This document shows positions 35,947 to 46,010 of a stretch of DNA of 64,000 bases, in pieces. Under the pieces are notes generated by a model. It was not told the DNA's origin. It worked only from the letters and a program-made list of their open reading frames with translations, and did no database searches. The position numbers and the translations under genes are program-made. Within the stretch, counting starts at the first letter, position 1. The number at the start of each line of letters is the position of its first letter. This DNA comes from Pseudo-nitzschia pungens (Eukaryota; Bacillariophyta; Bacillariophyceae; Bacillariales; Bacillariaceae). The stretch spans positions 5,165,346-5,229,345 of the forward strand of contig CM074761.1 in the NCBI GenBank assembly GCA_037355855.1. The letters are read 5' to 3'.

Positions 35947-36692
35947 CTTTCACTTTTCTGCCTACCGGTACGGTATCCGGAGATTTGGTTGTGCAAAGAA
36001 TTCTTTGTCGAGTCGGGTTTCAGGCTGTTCAACCGAAGCACCGTGACTGTTGATGATGCGAGAGTTGAGAACTTCTCGCATTCATTGTTGATCTTTGATC
36101 ATGATCTAATTTTTTTAAAAAAAAGCTCGAAGCACGAAACAAAGGTTGATACCCATAAGTAAGAATAAGAACATACCGTACGTACATACCGGTACGTACA
36201 GCATGCATACAACTTTTTATTGCTCTCGTGTCCCGATGATGATTCGTTCCCACGACGACCATGACTAAAAATATATTAGTCCGGCGAATCAAATCGAAAG
36301 AGAAAGACTTACTACAAAGTTCGATTGGCTTCGACTGAAAAAAATTAAAAATCGCAGGTCTTACCGTAAGATTTTTACCGTATCCTTCGTTCAAAGTGCG
36401 GGGTCAAGGGGTGCGAGAAAGATCATCTTTTCGACAACTGAGTGACGACGGGTGACGAGTAACAATTCACCGATACACCGACATCATAATACTAAAAGAG
36501 AACGTGCTTGTTTCTCAACAAGAGATCGTCTCAACACGATAAGCCAAAAGACTCCGGAACCATCCTCGGTCAAAGGATAAACAAACAGCAAATCCACAGA
36601 GGGAACAGCGGAAGACTGGATCCGTCTCGAATCTTTTGAATCGATAATCAATAATCACGACGCAACCGAAATCTACTGCGCGTCAACAAAAA
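35947..36692. promoter_or_regulatory. Shared 746-bp region between selenoprotein S and DOA1
   Basis: Divergent start codons flank this stretch, so both promoters lie within it. It contains a near-palindrome ACCGTACGTACATACCGGTACGTAC (cited in parts: CCGTACGTAC and CCGGTACGTAC) at about 36176-36200 and a TTACCGTAAG copy near 36361-36384. No TATA box stands out and there is no gene inside. Confidence 0.55.
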
Positions 36693-39173
36693 ATGCAGGT
36701 CGATTGGGAACTTTCCAGACAATTCGTATCGGATAGCCAGGGCATTCGAGTTGCATGCGTCCTTCCCCCTTCGGATCCGAGTGTTGATCAATATCGGATT
36801 GTGACTGGAAATCAGGGAGGTGGTCTTTGTGAATTCGGTGTCCCATCTGGAGCTCTCCGACCCATCGAGTTCCAGCACAATCATGCCGTGACGGCTCTGT
36901 TATCGTCATCGTCACCGTCACCGTCCTCTTCGTCTTCGAGCGACAATCCGGGGTTTTACGTTAGTGGCTGCAAGGATAATCTCGTGCGAGTCTTTGACTC
37001 TTCTACGCATCAGCTCAAGGCAACCCTGAAAGGGCACGAAAAGCCCGTCACGAGCATGGCATTTGCTTCTTCCGGAGCGGCAGAAGACGGCAAGCGGGGC
37101 GATTACCTAGTGACGGGATCCTGGGATGGGACCGCAAAAATCTGGGACATTCACAGGCAAGCCCTGCTGGCAACGCTTCCGGGTCACGAGAATTCAACCT
37201 GCGTGACGGGGTTGCCACCCACGAAGGACCAATCTTCCACAATTCTGAAGATTGCCACTGGTTCCGCGGGAGTTGCTCAGAACAATCAAATCCAGGATCA
37301 CACCGTCCGTATCTGGTCGGTGAACGTTCAAACAGGAGAGGTCCGATGCGTCCACTCGGTAGCCAATGACCACGACGGACCGATACGGGACATTAGCGTT
37401 TTGGGAGACGCCGCTGGCAGCACAAGCGGATTGATTGCCACCTGCTCCAACGACGGAAGTGTTCGGTTGCGATCGAGCGACACGGGAGCTTCTGTTTCGA
37501 TCCTTACATTTCTGCAGGAAAACTCGTCGCATCCACCGATGCTGCTTTCTGTGGCACCAATAGCAGAGATGGGAAATCTCACGACGGATATTGTATCAAC
37601 GGCAGAAGACGGTCACGTTGTGGCTTGGAACTATATGGAAAAAGAGGGTGGAACGAGTTCGGTTTCGGTGTCGGAACCACAAATCATGTTGCACCCATCT
37701 TGTGTTTGGCAAGCCATTGGTCTTCCAGACGGCGATTTTGCGACCTGCTGCCAAGATGGTACGCTTCGAATTTTCACCCGAGCCTCGAGTCGAATGGCAC
37801 CCCAAGCGGAAAAAGAAGCTTTCGCTAGCACCGTGCAAGAGGCTCACACAAAGAAACAGACAGGGCCGAGCGCGGAAGAAGTGGCAAAGCTCCCTCCCTG
37901 GGAGACGAATTTGCAGAAACGAGGAACCTCCGAGGGCCAGGTCCAATTATTCAACAAGAACAATACCGCCATTGCCGCACAGTGGAGCATGTCGTCACAA
38001 ACATGGATCGAAGTGGGGCAAGTCATGGGGTCGGCGGACGGTGGTACTGTCGACGGGGTCCAATACGACCACGTTCTACCCATCGAAGTCGACCAAACCG
38101 GAGGAGGTGTAGCGAAACTCCAAATCGGTTACAACAATGGTGAAAATCAATTCGTCGCAGCGCAACGTTTCATTGACGCTCACATGTTACCACAACATCA
38201 CCTGAGCGAAATTGCTAATTACATCGAGCAACGGGTGAAAAGCGAAGGACGAACGCTTGGGGGACCGATGGCAGGAGCCGCGGGCGGCAATCCGTCATCG
38301 CAATCCACACCGGCAGCAGTCACTGGCGTGCCCATGATTTGTTACGAACACCTGCCGGTACCAGCCTACAAATCGTTCGAACCGTCAGCGAAGGCAGCTA
38401 CGACGACCCTAGAAAAGATGAAGAACAAGATCCAAGAATATGGTCATCTCTCGGATTCACAACTGACGGTTGTTTCGAGCTTGATGGATACATTGGGAGC
38501 TACCAACCGATACCATTCGTCCCAGATCGAAATGGACAAGTTGAAAGCCATCGGCGACATGCTGGAAAGCTTTCCTCGCAACGAGGTCTTTCCTGCGCTG
38601 GACTTGGCCCGACTCACAGTGGCACACCCGGATGCAGCCAGGTTGAGCAACGGAAGCTACTGGAACGGCATCGTTTGCAAAGCTCTCTCCCTGTGTGCCG
38701 ATACTAGTGATTTGGAGGGACCGGCAGCGATTGCTATTCCCATGCTCTCGTTGAGGCTGTTTGCGAACGCTTTTCGTGGCGGACCTGGTTCGTTGCAGGC
38801 AGTTACAAGCCAACTCGAATCCGTTCTGAGATGCAACGAGAAATTCATCAAGTCCAAGAACAAAAACATCCGGTTGTCCGCTGCTACACTGCTGTACAAC
38901 ATTAGCTTTTACGTATTTTCAAAGGAAGCCGTCCCGTCCGGTGTTGGGTCCCAGGTCGTGCTGCAAGTCGACATGATACTCAAGTCGAAGATGTACGAGG
39001 CAGAAGCAATAATTCGCTCATTGATGGCTCTGGGGACGGTAGCGATGAAGAGTCCCGAGGCCAAAGAGACTGCCAAATCGAATTTCGTGGTGAGCCGGGT
39101 CGAGATGTCGGCTTCGCCGCATGGTGATCTAGCCAAGGCTTTGGCAAAGGAAGTGTACAACGTTTTGTCCTAG
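36693..39173 (+). CDS. DOA1: DOA1/UFD3/PLAA, ubiquitin-binding p97/Cdc48 cofactor
   Basis: Single exon of 826 residues with the full family layout. WD40 repeats fill residues 1 to about 370 (NLVRVFDSSTHQL, GSWDGTAKIWDI, HTVRIWSV, NDGSVRLRSS, QDGTLRIF). The PFU ubiquitin-binding domain lies at about 410-510 (GTSEGQVQLFNKN, WIEVGQVMGS, ENQFVAAQRFID). The PUL domain lies at about 546-826 (VPMICYEHLP, then an armadillo-like helical array ending in LAKALAKEVYNVL), which binds the tail of Cdc48/p97. The protein helps p97 handle ubiquitylated clients, maintains free ubiquitin levels and acts in endosomal sorting and mitochondrial protein degradation. Length is slightly above yeast Doa1 (715), mainly through Gly/Ser/Ala linkers. 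It is divergent from selenoprotein S, another p97 partner. Confidence 0.95.
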   Translation: MQVDWELSRQFVSDSQGIRVACVLPPSDPSVDQYRIVTGNQGGGLCEFGVPSGALRPIEFQHNHAVTALLSSSSPSPSSSSSSDNPGFYVSGCKDNLVRVFDSSTHQLKATLKGHEKPVTSMAFASSGAAEDGKRGDYLVTGSWDGTAKIWDIHRQALLATLPGHENSTCVTGLPPTKDQSSTILKIATGSAGVAQNNQIQDHTVRIWSVNVQTGEVRCVHSVANDHDGPIRDISVLGDAAGSTSGLIATCSNDGSVRLRSSDTGASVSILTFLQENSSHPPMLLSVAPIAEMGNLTTDIVSTAEDGHVVAWNYMEKEGGTSSVSVSEPQIMLHPSCVWQAIGLPDGDFATCCQDGTLRIFTRASSRMAPQAEKEAFASTVQEAHTKKQTGPSAEEVAKLPPWETNLQKRGTSEGQVQLFNKNNTAIAAQWSMSSQTWIEVGQVMGSADGGTVDGVQYDHVLPIEVDQTGGGVAKLQIGYNNGENQFVAAQRFIDAHMLPQHHLSEIANYIEQRVKSEGRTLGGPMAGAAGGNPSSQSTPAAVTGVPMICYEHLPVPAYKSFEPSAKAATTTLEKMKNKIQEYGHLSDSQLTVVSSLMDTLGATNRYHSSQIEMDKLKAIGDMLESFPRNEVFPALDLARLTVAHPDAARLSNGSYWNGIVCKALSLCADTSDLEGPAAIAIPMLSLRLFANAFRGGPGSLQAVTSQLESVLRCNEKFIKSKNKNIRLSAATLLYNISFYVFSKEAVPSGVGSQVVLQVDMILKSKMYEAEAIIRSLMALGTVAMKSPEAKETAKSNFVVSRVEMSASPHGDLAKALAKEVYNVLS

Positions 39174-39806
39174 TAGTAGGAGCCATCGATCGAGAGTTCG
39201 CATCGATTGCACGAATGAATAACAAGAATGATGCAAGCCACCCATTGGATTTTGTGCCACACTTCGCAATCGAGACGACCGAAGTGTTCTCTTCTTAATC
39301 TACGACGTAGTAGTGGTTTTACACTCGGTAGGGAAGTGAGTTCTTCTTGCCTTTTGCACTCATGACCTCAGTTCGTTGCACCAATACCGAACGTTCTAGT
39401 ACGTCACAGTGACTGTAGTGTTAGGTCCCGTCCTGTACAAATCGCTGAGTGTCTGTATCTTTGATGCGATGCGGTATAACAGAAAGTACTTACTACTGAA
39501 TTTCTGCACTTGTAATCGTTGCCATAACTAAGGATAAGTCCCGTTTCGTCGATTTCCCCAATGCCACCTACTATCCACACGCACCAGAGATCACAGGGTT
39601 TCATCCCCGGAGCGTTTCTTTATATTCGTTTTGCGGTGCCGACACAAGTTTCAACAGGTTCCGCAAGCACTCCGATTGTTCCACCAACAGAGACGCATTG
39701 TTGTTGTGCTTTGTGGGGATGGCCAAAATTGTTGCAGCATTATTACCATTTTGTTTTTTTCACAGCACTATTCTTACTACTATTGTTGCTGTTAGTATTA
39801 CTATTA

Positions 39807-39900
39807 CTACAAAATTCCTATCAGCTGTCCCCCGGTTCTACATCCCCAACTACTCCTCGTTTCTACGGAAGCCGGGGGACAGCTGATAGGAATTCCGTAG
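39807..39900. mobile_element. Fold-back element, copy 1
   Basis: Perfect 23-bp stem: left arm 39813-39835 contains CCTATCAGCTGTCCCCCGG, and right arm 39872-39894 is its exact complement, with a 36-nt loop. CTAC at 39807-39810 and GTAG at 39897-39900 extend the symmetry. It resembles a minimal MITE or fold-back transposon. It is too small to encode anything. Confidence 0.8.
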
Positions 39901-40122
39901 TACAGTTGTTTGATGGTATTTCTACAATACTAGTACTGTAGTACTGAAGTTTAGATGCATGAGTTGTATTTAGGAAGTAAAAGAGTGAGGAATGAGGACT
40001 GTGTGCTGTGTGCTGAGTGCTGAGTGCTGTGGGAGTGGTGTTTCACTAGTAACAGATAACTGCAGGTCAGTGTACGGTAAGAGTTTAGTGACTAAAGTCA
40101 ACGCTTTTTTCGTGACAGGTTA

Positions 40123-40213
40123 CTACAAAGTTCCTATCACCTGTCCCCTGGTTCTACATCCTCAACTACTAATTTCTACGGAAACCGGGGGACAGCTGAT
40201 AGGAATTCCGTAG
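40123..40213. mobile_element. Fold-back element, copy 2
   Basis: About 310 bp downstream of copy 1 and same orientation. The right arm is identical to copy 1 (CCGGGGGACAGCTGATAGG), while the left arm has several substitutions (CCTATCACCTGTCCCCTGG), so the hairpin is slightly mismatched. The loop is also related (GTTCTACATCC...AACTACT). Confidence 0.8.
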
Positions 40214-41203
40214 AATGAGCCACAGCAACAGCAAACGGTCCACTGTTTTCTCTAACTCTACTAGTAATAACTCTAACACAACAGCTTTAACACTATTACT
40301 TCGTATTATTTCATTATTTTATCCGATGACGCAATTGGCAAGGTCTTGATGAGCTTGCGCGCCAAGCCACAACTCCACTAATTATTCATTCAGAGAAAAC
40401 CGTAGACGCACTAGCTTAGTCCCAATCGGACAATCCGTTAGGATTAATCCGTTAGGATTGAGAGAGAGGATTCGTGAGAATGATTGGGTTGACGGTTGAC
40501 GGATGACGAGTGATTTTTTACAGTATTGGAATGATTGATGATTCTCTATGATTCTTTGTGATGATGATTCTCAGTTCTCATGCATCATCGATCATCGGTC
40601 GAATCAATCCAAACAATCTCAAAAAACATTTTAATCAAGAATCAATCAACCTCGAAGCCCGAAAGGAAAGACGGCAAAGGTGACGGTCCCTGTCTCCCTT
40701 ATCACTCACTCCACGGCACACTGTGGGCGACAACGAGCAAATACGATCATTCAGCATACCGGAACTCATCACGGGAAAGAGGGTTCATCTTGAACGTCGA
40801 GCGTCGAGTCATCCTGCCAGGCGAGAAAAGATTCTATCAAAAAATTGACAGATTCGTCGGTCTGCATTGGATCGATTTTTTTGGCACGTGATATTTGTTG
40901 CTTTCATCCCGCAAAAGCGCTCTCGCAAGTATGATCACAAGATTGTATCGAAAACAAATTCCCAGACACCGTTGTTTCACATGTTGTCTTGCCATTTTCT
41001 CATCACCACCATCATCAGTATCATCCACCTTCCTACCATCCTCTTCTGACCATACGACGACAACAGAAATGACGACGCTTTCCAAACGAAGAAGAACAAC
41101 TCTCGCGAGCTCTTCGTCGGACGCAACAACGCTCCGGCAACCGCGACGCAAACAAGGCAGATTGTCCGCGACTCCTCTTCGCTGCAACGCTCGCACTCGA
41201 AGG

Positions 41204-42187
41204 ATGCTGCGCCTGGCCGCTGCCGCGGCGGCGTTCTCGACGTCGGCAACAATCGGCCCGACCGCCAGCGCGTGGGTGCCGGGAGGCATTGCGTTGCACC
41301 GCTCTTCCGATCCGCGCTCGCCCTCGCACTGGCGCCCGCGCTCGCACTCGCACTCGGATCCCCTGGCAGCACTCGGAAGAACTCGAACGACGGCTCGTTC
41401 GACCGAAATGCAGACTCGCTTGTATTCGTCGTCTCGCATGCGCAAACAATTCCAAAGAGACAACAACAACAACGACAACGACGACGACCCCGACCGCAAG
41501 GAACTCTTTGGCTTTCGCAGGGCCGCCAAGAGCGTTGCCAGAAAAGTTCTTCCCACAAAATGGTTCGGAACCCAGAAAGAAAAGGATGCCCTGGAGAGAA
41601 AGCAAGAGGTCAAGAACCGCGTCCAGGGCGAGCTCGACCAGATGCTCAAGGGCGCCCCCCTCCCCCTTCGCATGCTCGGCAAGTTCGTGGCGGCGCCGCT
41701 CATGGGAAAGGTCGCCTCGAAGGTCGCCGAGGCCAGCTACCAGCAGGCCGAGACCATGGAGGCCATTCTCGACGAGACCCGCTCCTGCCTGATCAACGAC
41801 CGCACCACGGTGGATCTCCTGGGGATGCCCATCCAGCTGGGCCAGCCCCATTCCCAGTCCAGCGCGACCACGATCATCAACGGCAAGCGGCAGATGAGAA
41901 TGGAATTCGTGGTCGAACTCCATGGTCCCATGGGCAGCGGAATGAGCCGGGTGAGTGCCACCAACGAGGGCGTCGGTCAGGTCGTGGTAGAAGCCATGGG
42001 CAGGGTCTACCAGGTGGATTTGTCGTCCAGGACGGAGACCAAGTCGTCGAACCGGTTCCGAAGGACCTCGTCGGCGTCGTCGGCGGGATTTTCGCGGGGT
42101 GGCAGCGGGAGCAATCCCGCCTACACCAAGGGCAACGACGACAACATTATCGAAGCGGAAATCATCGACAAGAAGACGAATCGATGA
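41204..42187 (+). CDS. Plastid-targeted conserved-type protein of unknown function
   Basis: At this start the protein has 327 residues and begins MLRLAAAAAAF, a hydrophobic signal sequence ending in TASAWVPGG. That is an ASAFAP-like motif (W allowed at the key aromatic), implying import into the complex plastid. In-frame ATGs at 40931 and 41069 would add 91 or 45 residues of Ser/Thr/Arg-rich sequence ahead of the signal, which is why this start was preferred. After a disordered Asn/Asp stretch come helices (KSVARKVLPTKWFG, PLRMLGKFVAAPLMGKV). A final beta-rich segment reads TTVDLLGMPIQLG...MRMEFVVELHGPMG...VVVEAMGRVYQVDL. That segment recalls the fold of TIM21/Coa1-type assembly factors, but only weakly. 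The tail is Ser/Gly-rich. Function not assigned. Confidence 0.65.
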   Translation: MLRLAAAAAAFSTSATIGPTASAWVPGGIALHRSSDPRSPSHWRPRSHSHSDPLAALGRTRTTARSTEMQTRLYSSSRMRKQFQRDNNNNDNDDDPDRKELFGFRRAAKSVARKVLPTKWFGTQKEKDALERKQEVKNRVQGELDQMLKGAPLPLRMLGKFVAAPLMGKVASKVAEASYQQAETMEAILDETRSCLINDRTTVDLLGMPIQLGQPHSQSSATTIINGKRQMRMEFVVELHGPMGSGMSRVSATNEGVGQVVVEAMGRVYQVDLSSRTETKSSNRFRRTSSASSAGFSRGGSGSNPAYTKGNDDNIIEAEIIDKKTNR

Positions 42188-43076
42188 TCCAAGTTCATGC
42201 TATCATGCCAAGCATCGTTGGCTTTTCCGGCTCTTTCAAACAACATCTGTTGTTCCCTTTGCTTCTGGGGGACTCAAAAAGACCCCTACCGGTACCTGCA
42301 TGCACGCAATGAGTTGCAACGAGTCAACGAAAAAAAGAAGGTACGGGATTGGATTGGACTTTCTACAGTAATAACATTTGAAAAATTTACTCTTCATCGG
42401 CATGCAATGGATTCGTTGTCGTATGGAATTCTAGTGTCTACAGTACGTGTTATACCGCGATGCCCGTGTATTGGAGCTCAACCATCTGCAGTGTTCGATA
42501 GGTTCGGTTCGGTTCGGTTCGATACCGTTGTCGACACACTGCAAAACAATATCGCCATGATTTTTTTCCGTTCTTGCCGGAGGCAAGCCTTTCGGCCCCA
42601 CGCAAAGCTCGTTCTCCAACAGTTTCGTCATTCTTTGGAATCTATTCCAATGAATACAGCTCCACGGATAGCGGCGTCCCGGATGAGAACTTCTTCTCCT
42701 CCAACTCCCAGCGTCGGATTTCTTGCCTCGCATGCATCCCCGCCGTATCCTTTCCCTCGGATTATTTTGTTTGGAAGGGTTGGAACGCAATTCCCATGAA
42801 TTTATTTGATTACGTGTAACAGCCCGACTTCTGTTTAATTAACAACGACGCAAACAAAAAAAAGGCCAATGCGGATGGTTGTTTCTTGTTCTGCTGCTTT
42901 CATTTCATTTCATTTCATTTCATCGAATCGAATCGAACACACCGATCCGCTTCGCCTTTTGCCCCGTCTTGGCTTCGTTTTGCTCTCGGCACCCGATGCA
43001 TTCCGTTCCGTTTGAATTTGTTTCGTTTGAATTTGTTTCGTTTTGTTTAAATTTGTTTCGTTTTGCTTCGTTTCGC
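42188..43076. other. Convergent intergenic region
   Basis: Between the stops of the plastid protein (+) and the kinase (-). It holds a (GGTTC)n run at about 42504-42522, a (TTTCA)n run at about 42897-42922, and TTTGTTTCG repeats near 43015-43075. Open frames crossing it are repeat-driven and unsupported. Confidence 0.5.
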
Positions 43077-44489
43077 TCAAAAGAATTTTCCGCCCTGCTT
43101 GGAGGAGGCCTCGGACAACCTGGTGAGCGTCTCGAGGACCTCCCCCATGGTCGGTCGACTCGAGATCGATTCCGACCATCCCTTCCGCAGGAGCCTCCGG
43201 ATCGCCACCGGCCACGACCGGGGGATCGTCGGGCGCTCCCCAAAGAGCGAGACCGTCTCCTTGACCTGCGGCCCCAGGAGTCCCTCGTAGGGCTTGGAGA
43301 GGGCCATGATCTCCCACAGCAAAATGGAATAGGAAAAGACGTCCGCCTTGAGGTTGTACGGGTCCTTGCGAATGACCTCCACCGCCATGTACCGGGAGGT
43401 CCCCGTGTTGCCCGCGAGTTTGAAGGTCGTTTCGGGGTCGTCGTGGTGGGGTATCTCCACCGCCAGGCCGAAATCAAAGAGCTTGAGGACGTCCTCCCGG
43501 TCGAATCCAATGTTGGCCGGCTTGAGATCCCGGAACAATATCCGGCGCTCGTGCAGATAGGCCACGGCGGACGCAATGTCGATCGCCGCCCCCAGGCGGA
43601 CCAGAAACAACCGGTTCTTGGCGGCCTGCCGGCCCTTGGTGAGGCTTTTCCGGGAAGCCTCGTCCCCCCTCCACCGGGATATGCGCTTGGACAGGGTGGC
43701 GGCCAGGCGGTCCAGGATCAGAAAAAAGCCGTCGGCGCGGCCGGTGGAGGCGAATCCGGCGATTCCCTCCGCCGCCCAGCCCCGGAGCCGTATGATGTGC
43801 TCGTGGTCAAAGGCCGACAAGAAGTGCGCCTCCATGACGAGGTCCTTGGCGCCGACCACGAGTTTCTTGGGGTTGAAGGCGAGTTTTGGATTGAGGTGCT
43901 TGACGACGAATTGTTCCCGTGGCTCGGTGTGGTTGTTGTGGTTGGCATTTGTATTGTAATTTGTATTGGCATTTGTATTGTAATCGTCGTTGCCATTGTC
44001 ATCGCAATTGTCTTCCGAGTCCTCCGTCAGTGCCGAGTCCACTGTGAATCGCTGTATTCCGTACACGTTCGAAAACCCCCCAAAGGCGATCAATTCACCC
44101 AGCACAAGATCCTCCTTGCGAAACCTCGGAATGGAACCCAGGGTGCAATTGGTCCGGACAAACTTGCTGGATGCCACCACCTGGGACACCCTGGCCTCGG
44201 TTCGTTTCACGAGGCGGTCGGCCAGATCGGGTGCCAGCGCAAAGTCCGTGTCGTCGTCGTCGTCGTCGTCGCTGTTGTAGTTGTTGTTGCTATAGTGGTG
44301 GTTGGGATTGTGATGATGATTGTTGTTGTTGTTGTTGTTGTTGTTGCTGATGCTTCCCAGCGTGTCGATAGTGGCGTGGGTGTCTCGGTCGCAGCTCCTG
44401 TGGAGTTCGTAGGAGGGGTGACGATTGACGCGGCGCCGGCGATGGTTTTGGGCCCCGTTGCTTTCGATCGATTCGTCGGAAGACGCCAT
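43077..44489 (-). CDS. Serine/threonine protein kinase, TKL-like
   Basis: Single exon of 470 residues. A disordered N-terminus has poly-Asn/His and a seven-Asp run (about residues 48-82). The kinase domain starts near residue 128 with the Gly loop GELIAFGGFSNVYG and has the lysine in QFVVKHL, separated by a long Asn-rich insertion. The catalytic loop is ILFRDLKPANIGF, with Phe in place of the His of HRD. The DFG motif is LFDFGLAVEI, and the activation segment ends GTSRYMAVEVI (in place of APE). KADVFSYSILLWEIM is typical of the tyrosine-kinase-like group. All residues needed for catalysis (Lys, the catalytic Asp and the DFG Asp) are present. Substrate unknown, probably cytosolic. Confidence 0.9.
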   Translation of the reverse strand: MASSDESIESNGAQNHRRRRVNRHPSYELHRSCDRDTHATIDTLGSISNNNNNNNNNHHHNPNHHYSNNNYNSDDDDDDDTDFALAPDLADRLVKRTEARVSQVVASSKFVRTNCTLGSIPRFRKEDLVLGELIAFGGFSNVYGIQRFTVDSALTEDSEDNCDDNGNDDYNTNANTNYNTNANHNNHTEPREQFVVKHLNPKLAFNPKKLVVGAKDLVMEAHFLSAFDHEHIIRLRGWAAEGIAGFASTGRADGFFLILDRLAATLSKRISRWRGDEASRKSLTKGRQAAKNRLFLVRLGAAIDIASAVAYLHERRILFRDLKPANIGFDREDVLKLFDFGLAVEIPHHDDPETTFKLAGNTGTSRYMAVEVIRKDPYNLKADVFSYSILLWEIMALSKPYEGLLGPQVKETVSLFGERPTIPRSWPVAIRRLLRKGWSESISSRPTMGEVLETLTRLSEASSKQGGKFF

Positions 44490-45009
44490 TGTTGATTTTT
44501 TGTTTTTGTTTTTGTTTTTGTTGGTGTTTTTGTTGGTGTTTGTGTTGGTGTTGGTGTTTGTGTTGGTGTTTGTGTTGGTGTTTGTGTTTGTCTTTGTGTT
44601 TGTCTTTGTCTTTGTCTTTGTCGTTGTACTTTGTGGCTTGTTTGATTCGATTGTGGATGCATCACTCGTACCGTAAGGTAAGATCTTAAGGTTACCGCAT
44701 GGTTCGTGTCAGTAATTTAAGGTTACTGTGCAACCGAGTAACTTACTTGTACCGGTAAACCTTACCGATACAGATGCGAGACCGTACGGTAATTACGAGC
44801 AGTTGCACGGGAGTTTCGGTGGTTCGCGGAATGGGTTCGCGGGCTTTTTCGTTGGATGCGAGCCATGGAGATTGGCGCTCCGGTAAAGCGTGTGGAGTTG
44901 TAAATGTCCCGTCAGCGTGTGATTATGGTGCATTTTATAGCTATGCCCTTCCAGTAGGATTTGTACCAGATCTACGTACCCCAACTCTTAGCAACCCAAT
45001 ATCATTATA

Positions 45010-45599
45010 AGATGTACAGGATGCTAAGATAAGGACGGAACTGTAGAACTGAAAGGGGGATACTAGACAGGATGCTAGACAGGATACTAAACAGAATGCT
45101 AGGCCCTTCCAGTAGGATTTGTACCGGATCTACATACCCTAACTCTTAACAGCCCTAAATAATAAGATATATTGGATGCTAAGATACAGACAGAACTGAA
45201 GATCTGAAAAGGCGATACTAAACAGGATGCTAGACAGAATGCTAGGCCCTTCCAGTAGGATTAGTACCAGATCTACATACCCCAACTCTTAACAGCCCTA
45301 AATTATAAGATACACAGGGTGCTAAGATAAGGACGGAACTGTAGATCTGAAAAGGCGATACTAAACAGGATGCTAGACAGAATGCTAGGCCCTTCCAGTA
45401 GGATTAGTACCAGATCCACATACCCCAACTCTTAACAGCCCTAAATTATAAGATACACAGGGTTCTAAGATAAGGACGGAACTGTAGATCTGAAAAGGCG
45501 ATACTAAACAGGATGCTAGACAGAATGCTAGGCCCTTCCAGTGGGATTTGTACCAGATCCACATACCCCAACTCTGAGCAGACCTAAATTATAAGATAT
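45010..45599. repeat. 142-bp satellite, left block
   Basis: About four units of 142-159 bp, each starting near GATGCTAAGATAAGGACGG and passing through GATACTAAACAGGATGCTAG and CTAGGCCCTTCCAGTAGG. The last unit is cut at AAGATAT by the inserted transposon. The same unit continues immediately beyond the transposon at 59707. Confidence 0.92.
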
Positions 45600-45623
45600 C
45601 GTCCGAAAACTGTTTCGCGACCC
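45600..45623 (+). repeat. Left terminal inverted repeat of the 14.1-kb transposon
   Basis: 24 bp beginning CGTCCGAAAACTGTTTCGCG, identical to the complement of the right end. Four TCGCGACC- or TCGTGACC-like motifs follow within the next 45 bp (to about 45665). Confidence 0.93.
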
Positions 45624-46010
45624 ATCGTGACCAATCGCGACCCGATCGCGACCGGATCGCGACTTGTCTAAAAAAAATTCAACCCCAATTTTTTATTTCA
45701 CAACCTCTTTTTTATTATTCTCAACTTTTTTCCATTATTCTCAACCACATTTCTCCCTTTTCTCAACTCCCCCAACGAGTCGACGGAAATGTTCTGTTCT
45801 AGACCCTGACATTCAGTCCCTCTTCACACTTTCATTCCATTTTACACATTTGACACACTTGACTCAACACAACAAATAATTTTTAATCCAATTTACTTCA
45901 ATCACACCAAAGTGTTACGTCGTGCCCCTTTGTGAACTTTTTTTTTCAGTGGTGTCACATCACATACCGGTACCCCAGCTAAGAATCGCATCACAAAAAC
46001 ACACACCACC

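Larger units (their letters stand above)
39174..41203. other. Intergenic region with a pair of fold-back elements
   Basis: No gene supported. It contains the two copies of a fold-back element (39807-39900 and 40123-40213), TGCTGTGTGCTGAG-type short repeats near 39998-40030 and several ATGATT repeats near 40490-40600. The plastid-protein gene's frame stays open upstream of its chosen start, back to an ATG at 40931. Confidence 0.5.
44490..46010. other. Repeat-rich spacer between the kinase and the transposase gene
   Basis: Starts with a degenerate (TTTGTG/TTTTTG)n block at 44490-44633, which is the 5' leader side of the kinase. A TTACCGTAAGG-type motif block follows at 44668-44770, then the 142-bp satellite (45010-45599). 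From 45600 it is the left end of the 14-kb transposon and the transposase leader. Confidence 0.6.

Noticed and set aside
40977..42312. Long frames on both strands (296-346 residues) overlapping the plastid protein
   Set aside because: They are low-complexity shadows in a GC-rich gene; only the chosen frame has a signal peptide and a structured C-terminus.
42879..44495. 538-residue plus-strand frame antisense to the kinase
   Set aside because: It mirrors the kinase coding sequence, with Val/Ile runs opposite the poly-Asn; the kinase motifs are on the minus strand.
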